From: Penium margaritaceum
Taxonomy: Eukaryota; Streptophyta; Zygnematophyceae; Desmidiales; Peniaceae
Length of the DNA stretch: 35,781 nucleotides
Assembly (NCBI GenBank): GCA_023375785.1
Contig: SZWC01006925.1
Location: forward strand, 95,998 to 131,778
Direction of reading: 5' to 3'
The position numbers and the translations under genes are program-made. The notes beneath the pieces are model-generated. The model saw only the letters and a list, made by a program, of their open reading frames with translations, was not told the DNA's origin and did no database searches. The stretch's first letter is position 1; each line of letters opens with the position of its first letter. Positions 9,032 through 20,668 of the stretch are shown here, piece by piece.

Positions 9032-10287
9032 TCAAGCAAGCCCAAGCCTCTCACCACATGCAAGATCACCCTTCTCCCCACTGGACACACACACCCCTTG
9101 CACCGGTTCAACCTCCTTTACTTCCAATTCCCCCTCTTCTCCGTCCGCCCCTTCCTCAACTTCCTCATCTCCGTCTTCAACTTCCTCTTCTCCCACCTCT
9201 CCCTCTTCTTCCTCTTCACCTTCTTTGCCATTATCCACATTGTATTCCTCCTCATCATTGGAGGATGGCTTCGCTTTGTCACAACATAATGCACAACGTG
9301 CCACTTCAGAGCAAAGTACCAAGGAAGGAAAGACGTAATTAGCACATGCATGGTGATCCTTTTTAAAAATGTCGAGTAGTTGAGCTTTTTGTCCATGTAC
9401 ACGCGCTTATCATTAGACAGCAGAGTAATGACCATGTGATAGGGCTTTCTTTCAGCGGCATGGCAGTCCAAAGACCCCACATGCTCCACAACCTTACCCA
9501 CTTTCTCCAACTGGCAATCTATGTTGCTACGACACTTGTGCAAGGCGTCAGACTCATCGGGTGTTGGTGGCGTATCTGTCATGTGATGTTCCACAACGAC
9601 CAAAAAAAGGACATTGTCTCCCTTCGCGCAGTCGGTGATGAACAGTTTGGTGGTGTTGTTCCACCAAGGGAGCCTCCGGCCTTCCATTTGCGTGGCAAGT
9701 GGTGCGCTTGCATGCAGTTTGTTCCACACCGTCGGAGGGAAGTCAAGCATCATGGTTGCCTGGTTGAAATAACAACTTCTGCGCTTGACGAGAGGGTATG
9801 CCACCCTCCATGACGCACATAGGTTGTCTACGTACTTTCGCAAATGGCTTTCCATTGCTGCCTCTTGTACTTCACACTCTTCCTTCAAAGGTTGTCGGAT
9901 TGTCGTGAAGACATTGCATTACCAACAACGTCGCGGTGGGAATTCTGTCGCATGGGCTATGATAAGTTCAAACATCCGCGCCTTGCTCTCGATAATTCAT
10001 AAGCCTTTCGACCTACGGTCAACCGACATGGTAGGTGCGCCCATTAAAGTGGCCTTATCACCAAGGCTTGTTGCTCCGGCAGGTGCAACAATGGAAGCAG
10101 CCAGGGTGGACAAGGAAACATCCCCACTAGCAGAATATGATGCAACGAGGGTGAACGACATGTCAACATCCTGATCTATGAGGAGTTTACTTGAGAGCAG
10201 TGGCGGTGGGGCACGTTTTTCCGGGTTCAGGTTAGGGTTGAAATGGATGAGGGGAGGTGGGATGGGAACGCGTGCACTACGGCACAT
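9032..10287 (-). pseudogene. Uncharacterised reading frame convergent with the transposase (possible element ORF1)
   Basis: The reverse frame starts at an ATG at 10287 and continues to about 9330, broken by TGA at 9997-9999 and TAA at 9919-9921. A change of frame near 9330 then leads into an acidic, Glu-rich tail ending at 9032. The N-terminal 95 residues are Ala/Pro/Ser-rich. The middle is protein-like (SKARMFELIIAHATEFP; KLFITDCAKGDNVLFLVVVEHH). The tail after CALCCDK is Glu-rich and comes from a CT-rich tract on +. PIF/Harbinger elements often carry a second, DNA-binding (Myb/SANT-like) gene. Position and orientation would suit that, but I cannot see a Myb motif, so the link is inference. 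Confidence 0.4.
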
Positions 10288-10299
10288 TTTTGCAAGTGA

Positions 10300-12430
10300 T
10301 GACGCTCAAAATGGCATTAAATTGTATGTGCGTTTGGAACCGGAACTCAATGTTGCACGTTCTCCCCTCACACCATGGCGTCCTTGCGCGACATGCATGA
10401 CTTGTAGTCCACGCCCATAGGCCACAGCCGTCGGTGGTAGGTTAGCAACATGGAAATCTTAGAGGGCTTGCACGGAGCCAAAGGGTACTACACATCTTGC
10501 GGATCATCCATTAGGGATGCATGACGGGACGCCATGGAAAAAATGGTTTTGGTTCCGGGATAACGTAAGCAAATGGTGCTGGTGCTTAAGTCTCAAGTGG
10601 ATTGGTGGGCTCTTTGTTGGGTTCAAGGTGCCACGTCTTTTCTCGGTTGGATGTAGCAGCAAACCGTATACGCTGCGTGTCGGGTCAAGGACAGCACTAC
10701 GCGTTAGCGCGACGCCACATATGGCATGCAACTTGCCACGCTAGCGTGACCAGCCTTGATTAGTGCGCTGGCTCATACAACCATGTGTTTGGCATCGCGT
10801 GATTGTTTCGTGAGCCAAGTCTGGAATCGGATGACCTTAGCACACGATAAGAATGCCGAGTCACCAGGTATTAAGCATCACGTGGTGAAGTCACCGGCTA
10901 CCAATCAAGGTCATCGGCCGTGCCACCCTCACGTCACAACCCATTGATGGGGGCTTACGAGTTGAACTCGCGATTTGGCTAGTCGGTTTTTACGCACATA
11001 TTGTTGACTCATGTGATGGCTTGGATAGCTGAATATCAACCATGGATGGCACACCGTTTACATTGAATAACTTATTATGGTAAAAACTATAGAACAAGTC
11101 TTTATTGTGGGTGTTTGTTATGATTTTGCATGTTTATTAAGAGAATGATTCACTCACAACCGTGGAGGCATGCCACATAGACTACTTTGGGGTTCAACGA
11201 CAACCTAATTAGCGGATACACAATCCATTTTCTCCGTCGAATGCTTTCGTATAATGGCAATTTTGCGCGAGTTTTTGACAACTTGCTAAATCCTCGCAAC
11301 TACTCACCCCTTCGCAACCCGTCAATTGGTGTCTACATCGAGAGTAGTAAGCAGGTGTCGGTTTAAGCCCTTGGTCTCTAATGTACTAAAGTACAAAAAC
11401 GTGCTACATAGTTGCTTTTGACATCTTTGACTCACCACAAAAAGACTAAAGGCATGCATTTGAATAGCCCCAACATTTGTTGTTTTATGGCAGAAACGTA
11501 TGCCTATTTCAACACGTTTCAATGAGCAAAACATGGATGGTTCATAAGGTTGAGGTGCAAACCACTAGACAATTGGAAGAATTGGGATCAATAGATGATT
11601 TGTATTATGCAACAAGTATACATTGAAAACAACTGCCAAACAATTTGCACGGATGCATACAATGACATGAATCATAACAAGGCATGTGTTGGGTCCTTGA
11701 CGCACACGCCAAGCAACACGTGTGAGGTTGCGTTCTGGGTGGTTGCTTCCATAAGCTTTATTGATAATTCAAGGGGCTTAAAGAATATGAATGCACGGTT
11801 TTCCAAATGTCAAGCATTGTCAAGGAGTCAATCGAACAAAATTTTGTTACATAAATAAAGCTCATGTTTATTTTGTCAATTTTAGAATAGGAATAGCTCG
11901 AATGAATGCAAGGGGTTAGCACGCAGGAGCAAGTACAAGAGAACCCAATTCCAAGTAGATCATGGTGTGTCATTCATACCATAATACTTCCACATGAAAT
12001 TAGGCACATAGCATCCATCGAAAACATGCAAATCATGCACAAAATGTTATCCATTGAATGTTTATGCATCATCCATGACACCTTGTTATGGAGACGTTGG
12101 ATAGAGGAATGATCACGACTGTTTTCTTACATCTAGACAAGCTAATAATAAGAATTGATTTTTTGGATAAACCGTTTTACACCATTTGCACCAAACGAGT
12201 ACTTTGGTGCGCACAATACGTGTGCTACTACAAGCGCATGCTACATTAGAAAGCAATTGTAATAGTGTCATGGCATAGGATATGTCATGACTACGTCATG
12301 AGATGTTTGCACTTCAACTTTGATTCTCAAGGATTAACATTCTGTTGCCTGAACACAGTGTGTACCAGATGCATCACTACCTTTAACAGATTCAATGAAT
12401 CATATCCCATTGCAAATGCAAACACAAATG
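10300..12430. other. Intergenic, no gene recognised
   Basis: ORFs here (for example 10517-10744 on + and 11322-11534 on -) are short, lack motifs and follow base composition. GC falls from moderate before 10.95 kb to AT-rich afterwards. Harbinger-type terminal repeats were looked for near 10.3-11.0 kb without success. Confidence 0.4.
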
Positions 12431-12431
12431 T

Positions 12432-12713
12432 GTGACTAAACGTGCCAAGGATTACATCTGTCAGATAAATGTTAGAGGTGACCATTACTACGCCTATTTT
12501 TCTTGTCAAGTTGGCGCAGTTGGTTTTGGGATCGGAGGAGCCTATAAGAAGTTAGGGAAACTTCTCTCAAATAATCCTAAGTTCAACGGCGGAGATTTCC
12601 TCCGCTTGTATAGGCTAGATTTAAATCAAGCATGTAAGTTGATGGGGGGAATGGACCATAGAGCTTTAAACATAGTGTGCTGCATGCATAACATGGCTGT
12701 GCATTCTTCTTGA
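12432..12713 (+). CDS. Unrecognised 93-codon ORF
   Basis: The predicted product has balanced composition and ordered-looking segments: DHYYAYFSCQVGAVGFGIGG, a KKLGKLL stretch, NGGDFLRLYRLDLNQACKL and CCMHNMAVHSS. It stands out from the composition-driven ORFs around it. It could be an exon or a fragment of a transposon protein; the ending loosely recalls the CC.LHN of DDE transposases, but no other motif supports that. No partner exon was found. Confidence 0.25.
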   Translation: MTKRAKDYICQINVRGDHYYAYFSCQVGAVGFGIGGAYKKLGKLLSNNPKFNGGDFLRLYRLDLNQACKLMGGMDHRALNIVCCMHNMAVHSS

Positions 12714-13010
12714 CTCACACTAGTCCGCAACCATGCAGTGCGACCAGGCACTTCTGGGTACATGACTGGGTCCGGTAAGGGTAGGGCTACACCTGATTGG
12801 GTAGCGTGGACCGCTCTGCATCGGCTGTTCCTTCATTTTGACTCAGCAACAACATGCGAGGCCCAGGGTGGGGACAATTCTACATGAATGCATGCATGCA
12901 CGACACGACACTGCGTCAGAGTATGCATGCATGAGCCATGAGCCACATGTAAAGCCACAAGCGAGGACCGCTCTAAATGAGCATGGCCAGGTACGACTTA
13001 ACAAAAGGAG

Positions 13011-13020
13011 CTATAAAAGG
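13011..13020 (+). promoter_or_regulatory. TATA-box-like core promoter
   Basis: CTATAAAAGG sits in a moderately GC-rich block. It is followed at a start-site-like distance by GAAGATTCCC, then sequence with TTCATTCAATAACTCAATC (about 13147), of the kind seen in plant LTRs between the promoter and the LTR end. It may belong to a solo LTR somewhere within about 12.7-13.6 kb, but I cannot fix LTR ends or a target duplication. Confidence 0.3.
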
Positions 13021-13149
13021 GGCTACTGCTTAGAGGAAGATTCCCAAGCTAGGAACCTTCCCATGTGCAGTGTGAAGCTTGCATCAGCTTGGATAGCTGT
13101 GAACATGTTAGTAGTCTGTTATGAAAGGTGGCCAGTCTAACAGTCTTCA

Positions 13150-16100
13150 TTCAATAACTCAATCATCACCAAGCTTTCCATCTCTAGTCTACCAAAACAG
13201 CCTTCACCAGTTATGGAAATCACTTGAAGCCAAGAATGTGCAGACAATCTTCTAATGACCCGAGCAAGCCTAACAACAGTTTGCCAGTCTTAAAATCAGG
13301 GTGCCCCTCACTACCTGGAGGCATGACTATCTAGAAGAGGTGGCGAGACGGCGTCGAAGACTCAAGCCACCTTTTAGAGCTATCTTGTTAGACGTTGCCC
13401 AACTATGGGCGAAGAGTTGTGTCTAGGTGTGACAGTTTAGATTTAAATTCTAGCTGATTTGTGTTTGTTGTACTATTACTTGTACTATAGTTGTGATAAA
13501 CTATAGTCATGCAGTCATAGCATTCTCCTAGTTCTTGCTTTTCATTCTATGTGTGGTTGCCCTCCAAGCACAATTGTCCTTACGGTAAGGAACCCAGCCC
13601 TTCCTACATCCCATGATGATAGAGAGTAAACGGTCTAAGGAAAAACCATTGGCATTATATCACTTGATTTGTGATAAATATAAAATAGGGTATTTATCAT
13701 TAGAAGGGTACATAAGTGTATTAACAACCCTATTTGAAAGGCAAGCATTTTTGTTCATTGGGCTCATAACTGCATGATGGAGGCACGAAGAACATTCTTA
13801 GAGTCCTCAGTGATTTAAGATACCTTAGTGCTTTGGTCAACGATCATAAGAGTCACTTTTGACATATGATGAGAAAGGTAGAATGGCAAATGTGAAAAGT
13901 TTTGATTGCCTCACCTTCAGTCCATCATTTCTCCACAAGTAAACTCATCATGAATTATGATAGAAAAAAGAAGGTGAATGAATGTTAATGACATGATTTC
14001 ATCTAGAGTTTGGTGGAAATTTATTTCATGGAAGACGTGTAGCACTCATGTGATACTAATGGTGCCTTATAGTAATATCACAATCTCATAGATTTTTACA
14101 AACTATCTAGGACATACTTGGGATGTTTCAATTTCAAAGAGTGAACATCATTTAGCCACAAACACAATTGTATTTTACTACAAAAAGGGAGTTAACAAGA
14201 AGTAATGTGGAAAATATATGAATCAGAAAAAATCTAATTAATTTTAAGTGGAAAAACGTTTTGATGAAAACTAGTTTGTGTGGGCTACATGAACATGTAA
14301 GAGTAAATAGTGAAACTAATGAAATGATAGATTCTTCAAAATTAAGATATAAAATTAGATGAATTTGTAACATTTTACAAAAGACATCGTGCACTCTATC
14401 TAAGATAATCCTCTCATGATACGTTTAGGAATGATACATGTCATTTATATAGTTTTTTATTGTATGTTAAGATCTTTTATCCCCATGGACCAATGATTTC
14501 CACATCCTCTCAAAAGGATAACATGTTTAGTGTCATGTTGATTCTATTTCCTTACAATTGAATTATTTTGGTCAATTGTGAATGGGTCATGATATTCAAA
14601 TTCGTTTTCCTTTTTGTAATCACTTCATTTGTGCAGCAAAATAAAACATAATGCACTCTTGTTCAAGAAATGTTTTGCTTCCACCTTAATCTGGAGTCAT
14701 AAAGTGTTCATGTGAGGAATCATGGTATGCAGATAATTGTTTTGCTTCCCATTTCCATGACGTTTGACATGAGTGAATCAATAGAAGAAGGTTGAAAATC
14801 TAATGATGTTTGGTTTTGGGTCCCATGGTCAACAACGTCTTGAAAGAATTTATTATAATAAGGAGAGTTTTAAAACACCATGTTATCGTAAAAATCAGAA
14901 TAGGGAAAATACACCTTATATAATTTTCGCCTTTTACATTTTTTTCTCTATTCATACGTACAAAGTTACAATTTCTTCAAAGATAAATGGCTCTTCATAA
15001 TTAGTGGATGTTTTTTACATTTTTCAGTTTACATGCTAAAAGAGGAGCCATGCTTTTGCATGCATAAATTTGTCAAGAATTTCAAAACAAGATGTATGTA
15101 ATAATGTTTCATGCTTGAATGGACATATAACAAGCTAAGCGGTTTTGCAGCTTAATATTTTTGCTTTCAAATCATGGTGGTTCTCAAAGGAAACCTATGA
15201 CATTGTTGCAAACAATGTTTCAAATAATCAGCACACCGTCGAAGCAAGGAATTTGGAGCACTTGTAATATGGGGAAATGATAATTGTGTTGAAAAGAATG
15301 TTGTGTTAGTAGGAGATCATTTGGATATATATTGTTTGATAAAGTTATCCGATGTATCAGACAGATTTTTGTATAAGAACTAAGCAAAATGGAACACAAA
15401 GCATGCATGTCGGATTGAATGGTTGAAGGCATACTACTATAATCCTTGTAAGCCACATATGTAATGATTACGCTTGTTGAAGTGTCCTCAAATTTAGGTG
15501 GTACGTAGTTAACACAGATGTGAAATCAACTCCTTAGGTAGATGACAGTTCATTTAGTAATTTCATAGTGATCACCAGGCCAAAGGGTGAATTAAAATTA
15601 AGAGGGTTATACATCATTTAAAGGGCTAATAAGATATGGAAGGTCATGAATGAATGAATTTTTTTTTGTGGAAGTTTGATTGTTGTAAAGAAGTTTGTAG
15701 GATCCTCTTAAGTTTTAGGTCTAATGGTGCTTGACTGGGTGGTGAGGGATTACCTTTGACTTGGAACCCACAAAGCTTTATCTTTTAAAAAACTATGAGC
15801 TATGGTGGTATAGATCCTCCAATAAGGTTCTTCCGCACATTTTCAACCCTTTCAAAAAACTGTTGTTTTGGTGAAATGAGCCACTTAAGCTAGGATTTTC
15901 TTGATAAAACATGGAAATGTCTTACAACGTGACATGAAAATTGCAATCGCGTTTGCTTTGGGTATAATTAATATTTTTCATTGCATTACGGTTTTTTTAC
16001 AAAGAAGAAAAATAGGTATTAATGTTATTTTTGTACATGGGTCATATGTGAAGAATTACGTTGATGTAAGGTTGAAACATTGATTTGTCTTCAAAACTAT

Positions 16101-17450
16101 TGAAAGTATTTGTTATTCTATAGAAAGGTTTATTCTCAATGTTAAAGGTGGCCTCCATGTTTTCAGAAACGCCCAAACAATGAGAATTCATTGTTTTGGT
16201 ACGTCTATGATATGATTGATGTAGTATTCAAAGTTATCCACTTATGATTATTATTAAATAATGAGAATTAGTTGCTTTATTACCTTACTATTTAATTCAT
16301 ATAGTGTTAAATGAAGAAATTCATGGGCATTTGTTTCTTAGTTTTTACATGATGGATGTTTAAATTAGTAAGTAAATATATTTGTTGTATGTTATGTCCT
16401 GAAAAGGTGGTCAAATGGTGTGTATGGAGAATAATTGTTATTACATGAATTTGTTAATTTAAATCAATTATTTGTGGATGTTTTCAATGATTACAAAAAT
16501 ATAGTTGTTTTTAGCAGAAAAACCTTCATTATGTGGTTGAGCTCAATATTTTTCTATTACGTTTCTGATTGTTTTTTGGGATTTTGTGTGGCATATCTAA
16601 CTCACATGAACAGTTAGAAGAAAAAGCCCTCATCACTATAGCCAAGCACAATTACCATTCAATTTTCACCTGTAGAGATTTTCATGATAAGTACACTAGC
16701 TTGTGGCATATTGAAATGGTTTTGTCTATTGGTATGAGGCATTTTTCTTCATGGAATGTGTTTTTCAAGGCCATTCGATTCTAGGCTCATTTTTTTGCTA
16801 TATGTCCATTCATCTTGCATTATTTTGGGATTCAATTTTTTTTCTCATTTTTGTATGATTCAATGATTCATGATTTCACAACGTTTCAGATTCCTTTGCT
16901 AGTAGTTTTAAGAGTAAAGAAAGTATGTCGTTATTGTTTCTTTTTTTGGAGCTACATTTGCCCCTTACCTTACTTGAAGTAATGGTTCTGCCTTTATGAT
17001 TATCAGTTATTAGCATTGATTCATTTATTCTTTCCATTTTGAAGTTGGGGGCAATTTTTTTGGGGGTAAATGTAAATGCTTTCCTCGTTTGGTACATTTT
17101 CATCATGAAAATGCCTTCCTCAAATGAACGAATTTGGATGTGTACATGTTTATCTAATTGTTTGTCAACATCATTTGTAGTTTGGTGGTTTAAATTCATT
17201 ACATTTGTGAAAACTTTGTGTTTGATGTTTGCTTGATAGGACGAATGACATTAGATTTTCATTAGCTTTTCATTAATGAATGACATTAGCTTTTCATCCC
17301 TTTCATTTTGAACAGTATGGCTATCTTTTTTGTCGTCGTTGCTCAAACAACAATGACATGCACCGGGTGTTCATATAGTGGTGTAAAAGTTCTTATGATT
17401 GGATTATTCGTTTGCTGTTTACTCGATAGGATACATTTGTAAAACCTTTG
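13150..17450. other. Long AT-rich stretch without recognisable genes
   Basis: About 4.3 kb of low-GC sequence. ORFs are 60-107 codons, Phe/Ile/Asn/Lys-rich, on both strands, with no domain or shared frame. No tRNA, rRNA, LTR or long inverted repeat was found by eye. Confidence 0.5.
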
Positions 17451-17571
17451 TGACGTGCGGCGTCTCGGTTGTCCGTCCCGACACTATGCAGCCGGCAGTG
17501 CGATGAATCATGATTCACCTACAGAATGTTCTCCAGAGCAGGCCCCTCCCTCGCCGACGGTGCACTTCGAC

Positions 17572-17580
17572 CGGAAAACG
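17572..17580 (+). repeat. 9-bp target duplication, left of foldback
   Basis: CCGGAAAAC is repeated at 18772-18780. The base before it differs (A versus C), so the repeat is exactly 9 bp. Confidence 0.7.
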
Positions 17581-18771
17581 TGAAAAATTCAAATTTGGTC
17601 TGGTTTCGAAACGAGCAGTCGAATCTGTCCGATCGCTAAGCGAGTAGAAAAATGTGTCCACTCGCGGTATGAGCAGACGGATTTGTCCCCTCGTCAACAA
17701 GAGCAGACAAACATGGTTCGATGGAGGACGATCAGTCAAATGTGTCCCCAATCAGAAGTGTCCTCTGGCGAAAGGGAAGACAAATATGTCCCCCTTCCGC
17801 TCGCGATGCCACGTCACCCGCACCCATGCGCAAAAAAAATATGGTCCGTCTACTTTTTTTCACCGGTTCTCTCTCGGTAAAACAAAGTGAAATTTACATG
17901 GAAAAAGTGAGACCTCGCTTCTTTGTCTATAGGCAAATGGGACCCAAGATCGGGCTTGGAGAATGGGGGGTGCGGACAGGGGGACATTTTTGTCTGCTCG
18001 TTGCGCGAGTGGACAATTTTGACTGCTCGTTCACAAATCGGACCATAATGGATTGTTTTCTGTAGCGCTCAAAATGACACATACGAACAGGTTTTTTTTC
18101 CCTCATTGTGGATGGAGTGCATTTCATGTAACAAAACTACTATATGGCACGAGCCCGAATCAATGTATTGCTCTTTGTTGAGCAATACATTGATTCGGGC
18201 TCGTGCCATATAGTAGTTTTGTTACATGAAATGCACTCCATCCACAATGAGGGAAAAAAAACCTGTTCGTATGTGTCATTTCGAGCGCTACAGAAAACAG
18301 TCGATTATGGTCCGATTTGTGAAGGAGCAGTCAAAATTGTCCACTCGCGCAACGAGCAGACAAAAATGTCCCCCTGTCCGCACCCCCCATTCTCCAAGCC
18401 CGATCTTGGGTCCTATTTGCCTATAGACAAAGAAGCGAGGTCTCACTTTTTCCATGTAAATTTCACTTTATTTTACCGAGAGAGAACCGGTGAAAAAAGT
18501 AGACGGACCATATTTTTTTGCGCAGTGGTGCGGGTGACGTGGCGTCGCGAGCGGAAGGGGGACATATTTGTCTGCCCTTTCGCCAGAGGACAATTCTGAT
18601 TGGGGACACATTTGACTGCTCGTCCTCCATCGGACCATGTTTGTCTGCTCTTGTTCACGAGGGGACAAATCCGTCTGCTCATACCGCGAGTGGACACATT
18701 TGTCTGCTCGCTTAGCAATCGGACAGATTCGACTGCTCGTTTCGAAACCAGACCAAATTTGAATTTGTCTC
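17581..18771. mobile_element. Foldback-type element: two ~590-bp arms around a 6-nt loop, with 9-bp flanking direct repeats
   Basis: The left half (17587-18173) is matched by the reverse complement of 18180-18764. The centre is CAATGTATTGCTC, TTTGTT, GAGCAATACATTG. The innermost 100 bases or so of each arm look almost identical; the outer parts differ by scattered substitutions and small indels. The 9-bp direct repeat CCGGAAAAC lies just outside each end (17572-17580 and 18772-18780), the size expected for Mutator-like and foldback transposition. Each arm contains about 29-bp subrepeats in two opposed clusters. No transposase is encoded: the ORFs in both arms are mirror copies of the same non-coding repeat. 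Confidence 0.85.
18560..18764 (+). repeat. Cluster of ~29-bp subrepeats in the right arm
   Basis: Starts of the GGACA/GGACC motif fall at 18560, 18588, 18604, 18632, 18663, 18692, 18721 and (degenerate) 18750. Most spacings are 28-31. Each unit has a conserved first half, close to GGACACATTTGTCTGCTCG, and a second half of about 10 bases that varies from unit to unit. The mirror cluster is at about 17590-17790. A shorter cluster in the opposite relative orientation lies nearer the centre (about 17985-18050 and its mirror near 18310-18375). Confidence 0.75.
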
Positions 18772-18780
18772 CCGGAAAAC
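18772..18780 (+). repeat. 9-bp target duplication, right of foldback
   Basis: CCGGAAAAC, identical to 17572-17580, directly beyond the end of the right arm. Confidence 0.7.
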
Positions 18781-19686
18781 TGCATCATGGATCTACGCCG
18801 ACGCGGCCATCACGGAATGCCGTTTCGAACAAACCCTACTCCACGCGGGGCCAGGTTTGCGCGGAATCACACCGGAGCAACGTCGGCCTGCTTGCTCGCT
18901 GGTTGCTCGCTGCCAACCCTGCGACACTCGCCGCCGCCGCCATGCATTCGCCTCCATACCTTCCTTGCGGGAGTTCGTGTTGTTTCACTGGTCGTTTTTC
19001 CGGAGCGATGTTAGAGGACATGGATTCATGCATGCGTCGTCTCCGTCCCAAGCTCTAGGAAAGCAGCGAGTCGCTTGTGGCGGCTTTTTTCCCTCTAGTG
19101 ATGCTTTTGAATAATCAGCACGTCGGCCCGTCACAGCCCACGTCATCCATGTCGGAGCGGCAGCAGCAGTAGAAGCAGAAGCAGGAGAGCAGGGAGGCGT
19201 CATTTTCCTTTGACAGAGCTCAAGTGGACGGACACGCAAACTCTCTGACGGGTCCTACTGACAGCTTCAGGTGCCGGAGAGCGCAGCCCCCCCCCCCCCT
19301 ACTGTTTCCAACCAGTGGAAAGACCACCTTGACTGTACAGAGCATGCACAGCACTATTGCCATCAGCCTCAGCAAATACTGTCGCAGCAGACCAGCCGCA
19401 GCAGACCAGCCACAGGAGTGCAGCAAGCCGCAGCAGGTTTCGCGGTTTCCTGTCCTCCTCGCCAATGTCCGCCGTCACTGGGGGTGAGAGTGAGTCTGTC
19501 TCGCACTAAGTCTGCTGATGCTCCTGCTACCACCGCCCCCGCCACTGCTGCTACAGTAGTCGTCGTTGTCGTCGTCGTCATTGTCGTGGTTACTGCTGCT
19601 GTTGCTGCTGCTAATGTCGTCTCTGTCCTCGTGGTTGTGGTTGCGGTTGTTGCAGACGTGTGTGTGCCTCGCTCGATCATTTTGAC
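18781..19686. other. GC-rich region upstream of the long Gln/Ala-rich frame
   Basis: The + ORFs here (for example 18787-19014 and the start of a frame at 19271) are Pro/Ala/Val-rich low complexity and carry no motif. The stretch could be promoter, 5' untranslated region or first exons of the gene at 20669, but nothing proves it. Runs of GTCGT/GTTGT repeats lead into the microsatellite. Confidence 0.3.
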
Positions 19687-19805
19687 TGTGCGTGTGCGTG
19701 TGCGTGTGCGTGTGCGTGTGCGTGTGCGTGTGCGTGTGCGTGTGCGTGTGCGTGTGCGTGTGCGTGTGCGTGTGCGTGTGCGTGTGCGTGTGCGTGTGCG
19801 TGTGC
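19687..19805 (+). repeat. (TGTGCG)n microsatellite, cut by the assembly gap
   Basis: About 20 near-perfect copies of the hexamer TGTGCG run directly into the N block, so the true length is unknown. Confidence 0.95.
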
Positions 19806-20668
19806 NNNNNNNNNNNNNNNNNNNNNNNNNNNNNNNNNNNNNNNNNNNNNNNNNNNNNNNNNNNNNNNNNNNNNNNNNNNNNNNNNNNNNNNNNNNNNNN
19901 NNNNNNNNNNNNNNNNNNNNNNNNNNNNNNNNNNNNNNNNNNNNNNNNNNNNNNNNNNNNNNNNNNNNNNNNNNNNNNNNNNNNNNNNNNNNNNNNNNNN
20001 NNNNNNNNNNNNNNNNNNNNNNNNNNNNNNNNNNNNNNNNNNNNNNNNNNNNNNNNNNNNNNNNNNNNNNNNNNNNNNNNNNNNNNNNNNNNNNNNNNNN
20101 NNNNNNNNNNNNNNNNNNNNNNNNNNNNNNNNNNNNNNNNNNNNNNNNNNNNNNNNNNNNNNNNNNNNNNNNNNNNNNNNNNNNNNNNNNNNNNNNNNNN
20201 NNNNNNNNNNNNNNNNNNNNNNNNNNNNNNNNNNNNNNNNNNNNNNNNNNNNNNNNNNNNNNNNNNNNNNNNNNNNNNNNNNNNNNNNNNNNNNNNNNNN
20301 NNNNNNNNNNNNNNNNNNNNNNNNNNNNNNNNNNNNNNNNNNNNNNNNNNNNNNNNNNNNNNNNNNNNNNNNNNNNNNNNNNNNNNNNNNNNNNNNNNNN
20401 NNNNNNNNNNNNNNNNNNNNNNNNNNNNNNNNNNNNNNNNNNNNNNNNNNNNNNNNNNNNNNNNNNNNNNNNNNNNNNNNNNNNNNNNNNNNNNNNNNNN
20501 NNNNNNNNNNNNNNNNNNNNNNNNNNNNNNNNNNNNNNNNNNNNNNNNNNNNNNNNNNNNNNNNNNNNNNNNNNNNNNNNNNNNNNNNNNNNNNNNNNNN
20601 NNNNNNNNNNNNNNNNNNNNNNNNNNNNNNNNNNNNNNNNNNNNNNNNNNNNNNNNNNNNNNNNNNNN
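19806..20668. other. Assembly gap (863 N)
   Basis: Unsequenced. Its left edge is the hexamer repeat, which probably caused the break. Reading frames drawn across it have no support, since the real length is not known. Confidence 0.99.

Noticed and set aside
9032..9322. Glu-rich acidic protein as a separate gene
   Set aside because: It is better read as the frame-shifted tail of the 10287-9330 reading frame, over a CT-rich tract.
12712..13620. A solo LTR around the TATA box at 13012
   Set aside because: No TG...CA ends with a matching short duplication and no clear primer site could be fixed, so only the promoter-like motif is listed.
17721..18599. ORFs of 100-150 codons inside the foldback arms
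   Set aside because: The same peptides appear mirrored from both arms and follow the subrepeats; there is no domain.
18560..18764. Regular ~29-bp repeats with variable halves resemble a CRISPR array
   Set aside because: Spacing is uneven (16-31), the variable part is only about 10 bases, the cluster is mirrored in an inverted arm, and the DNA is plainly eukaryotic. Foldback subrepeats explain it.
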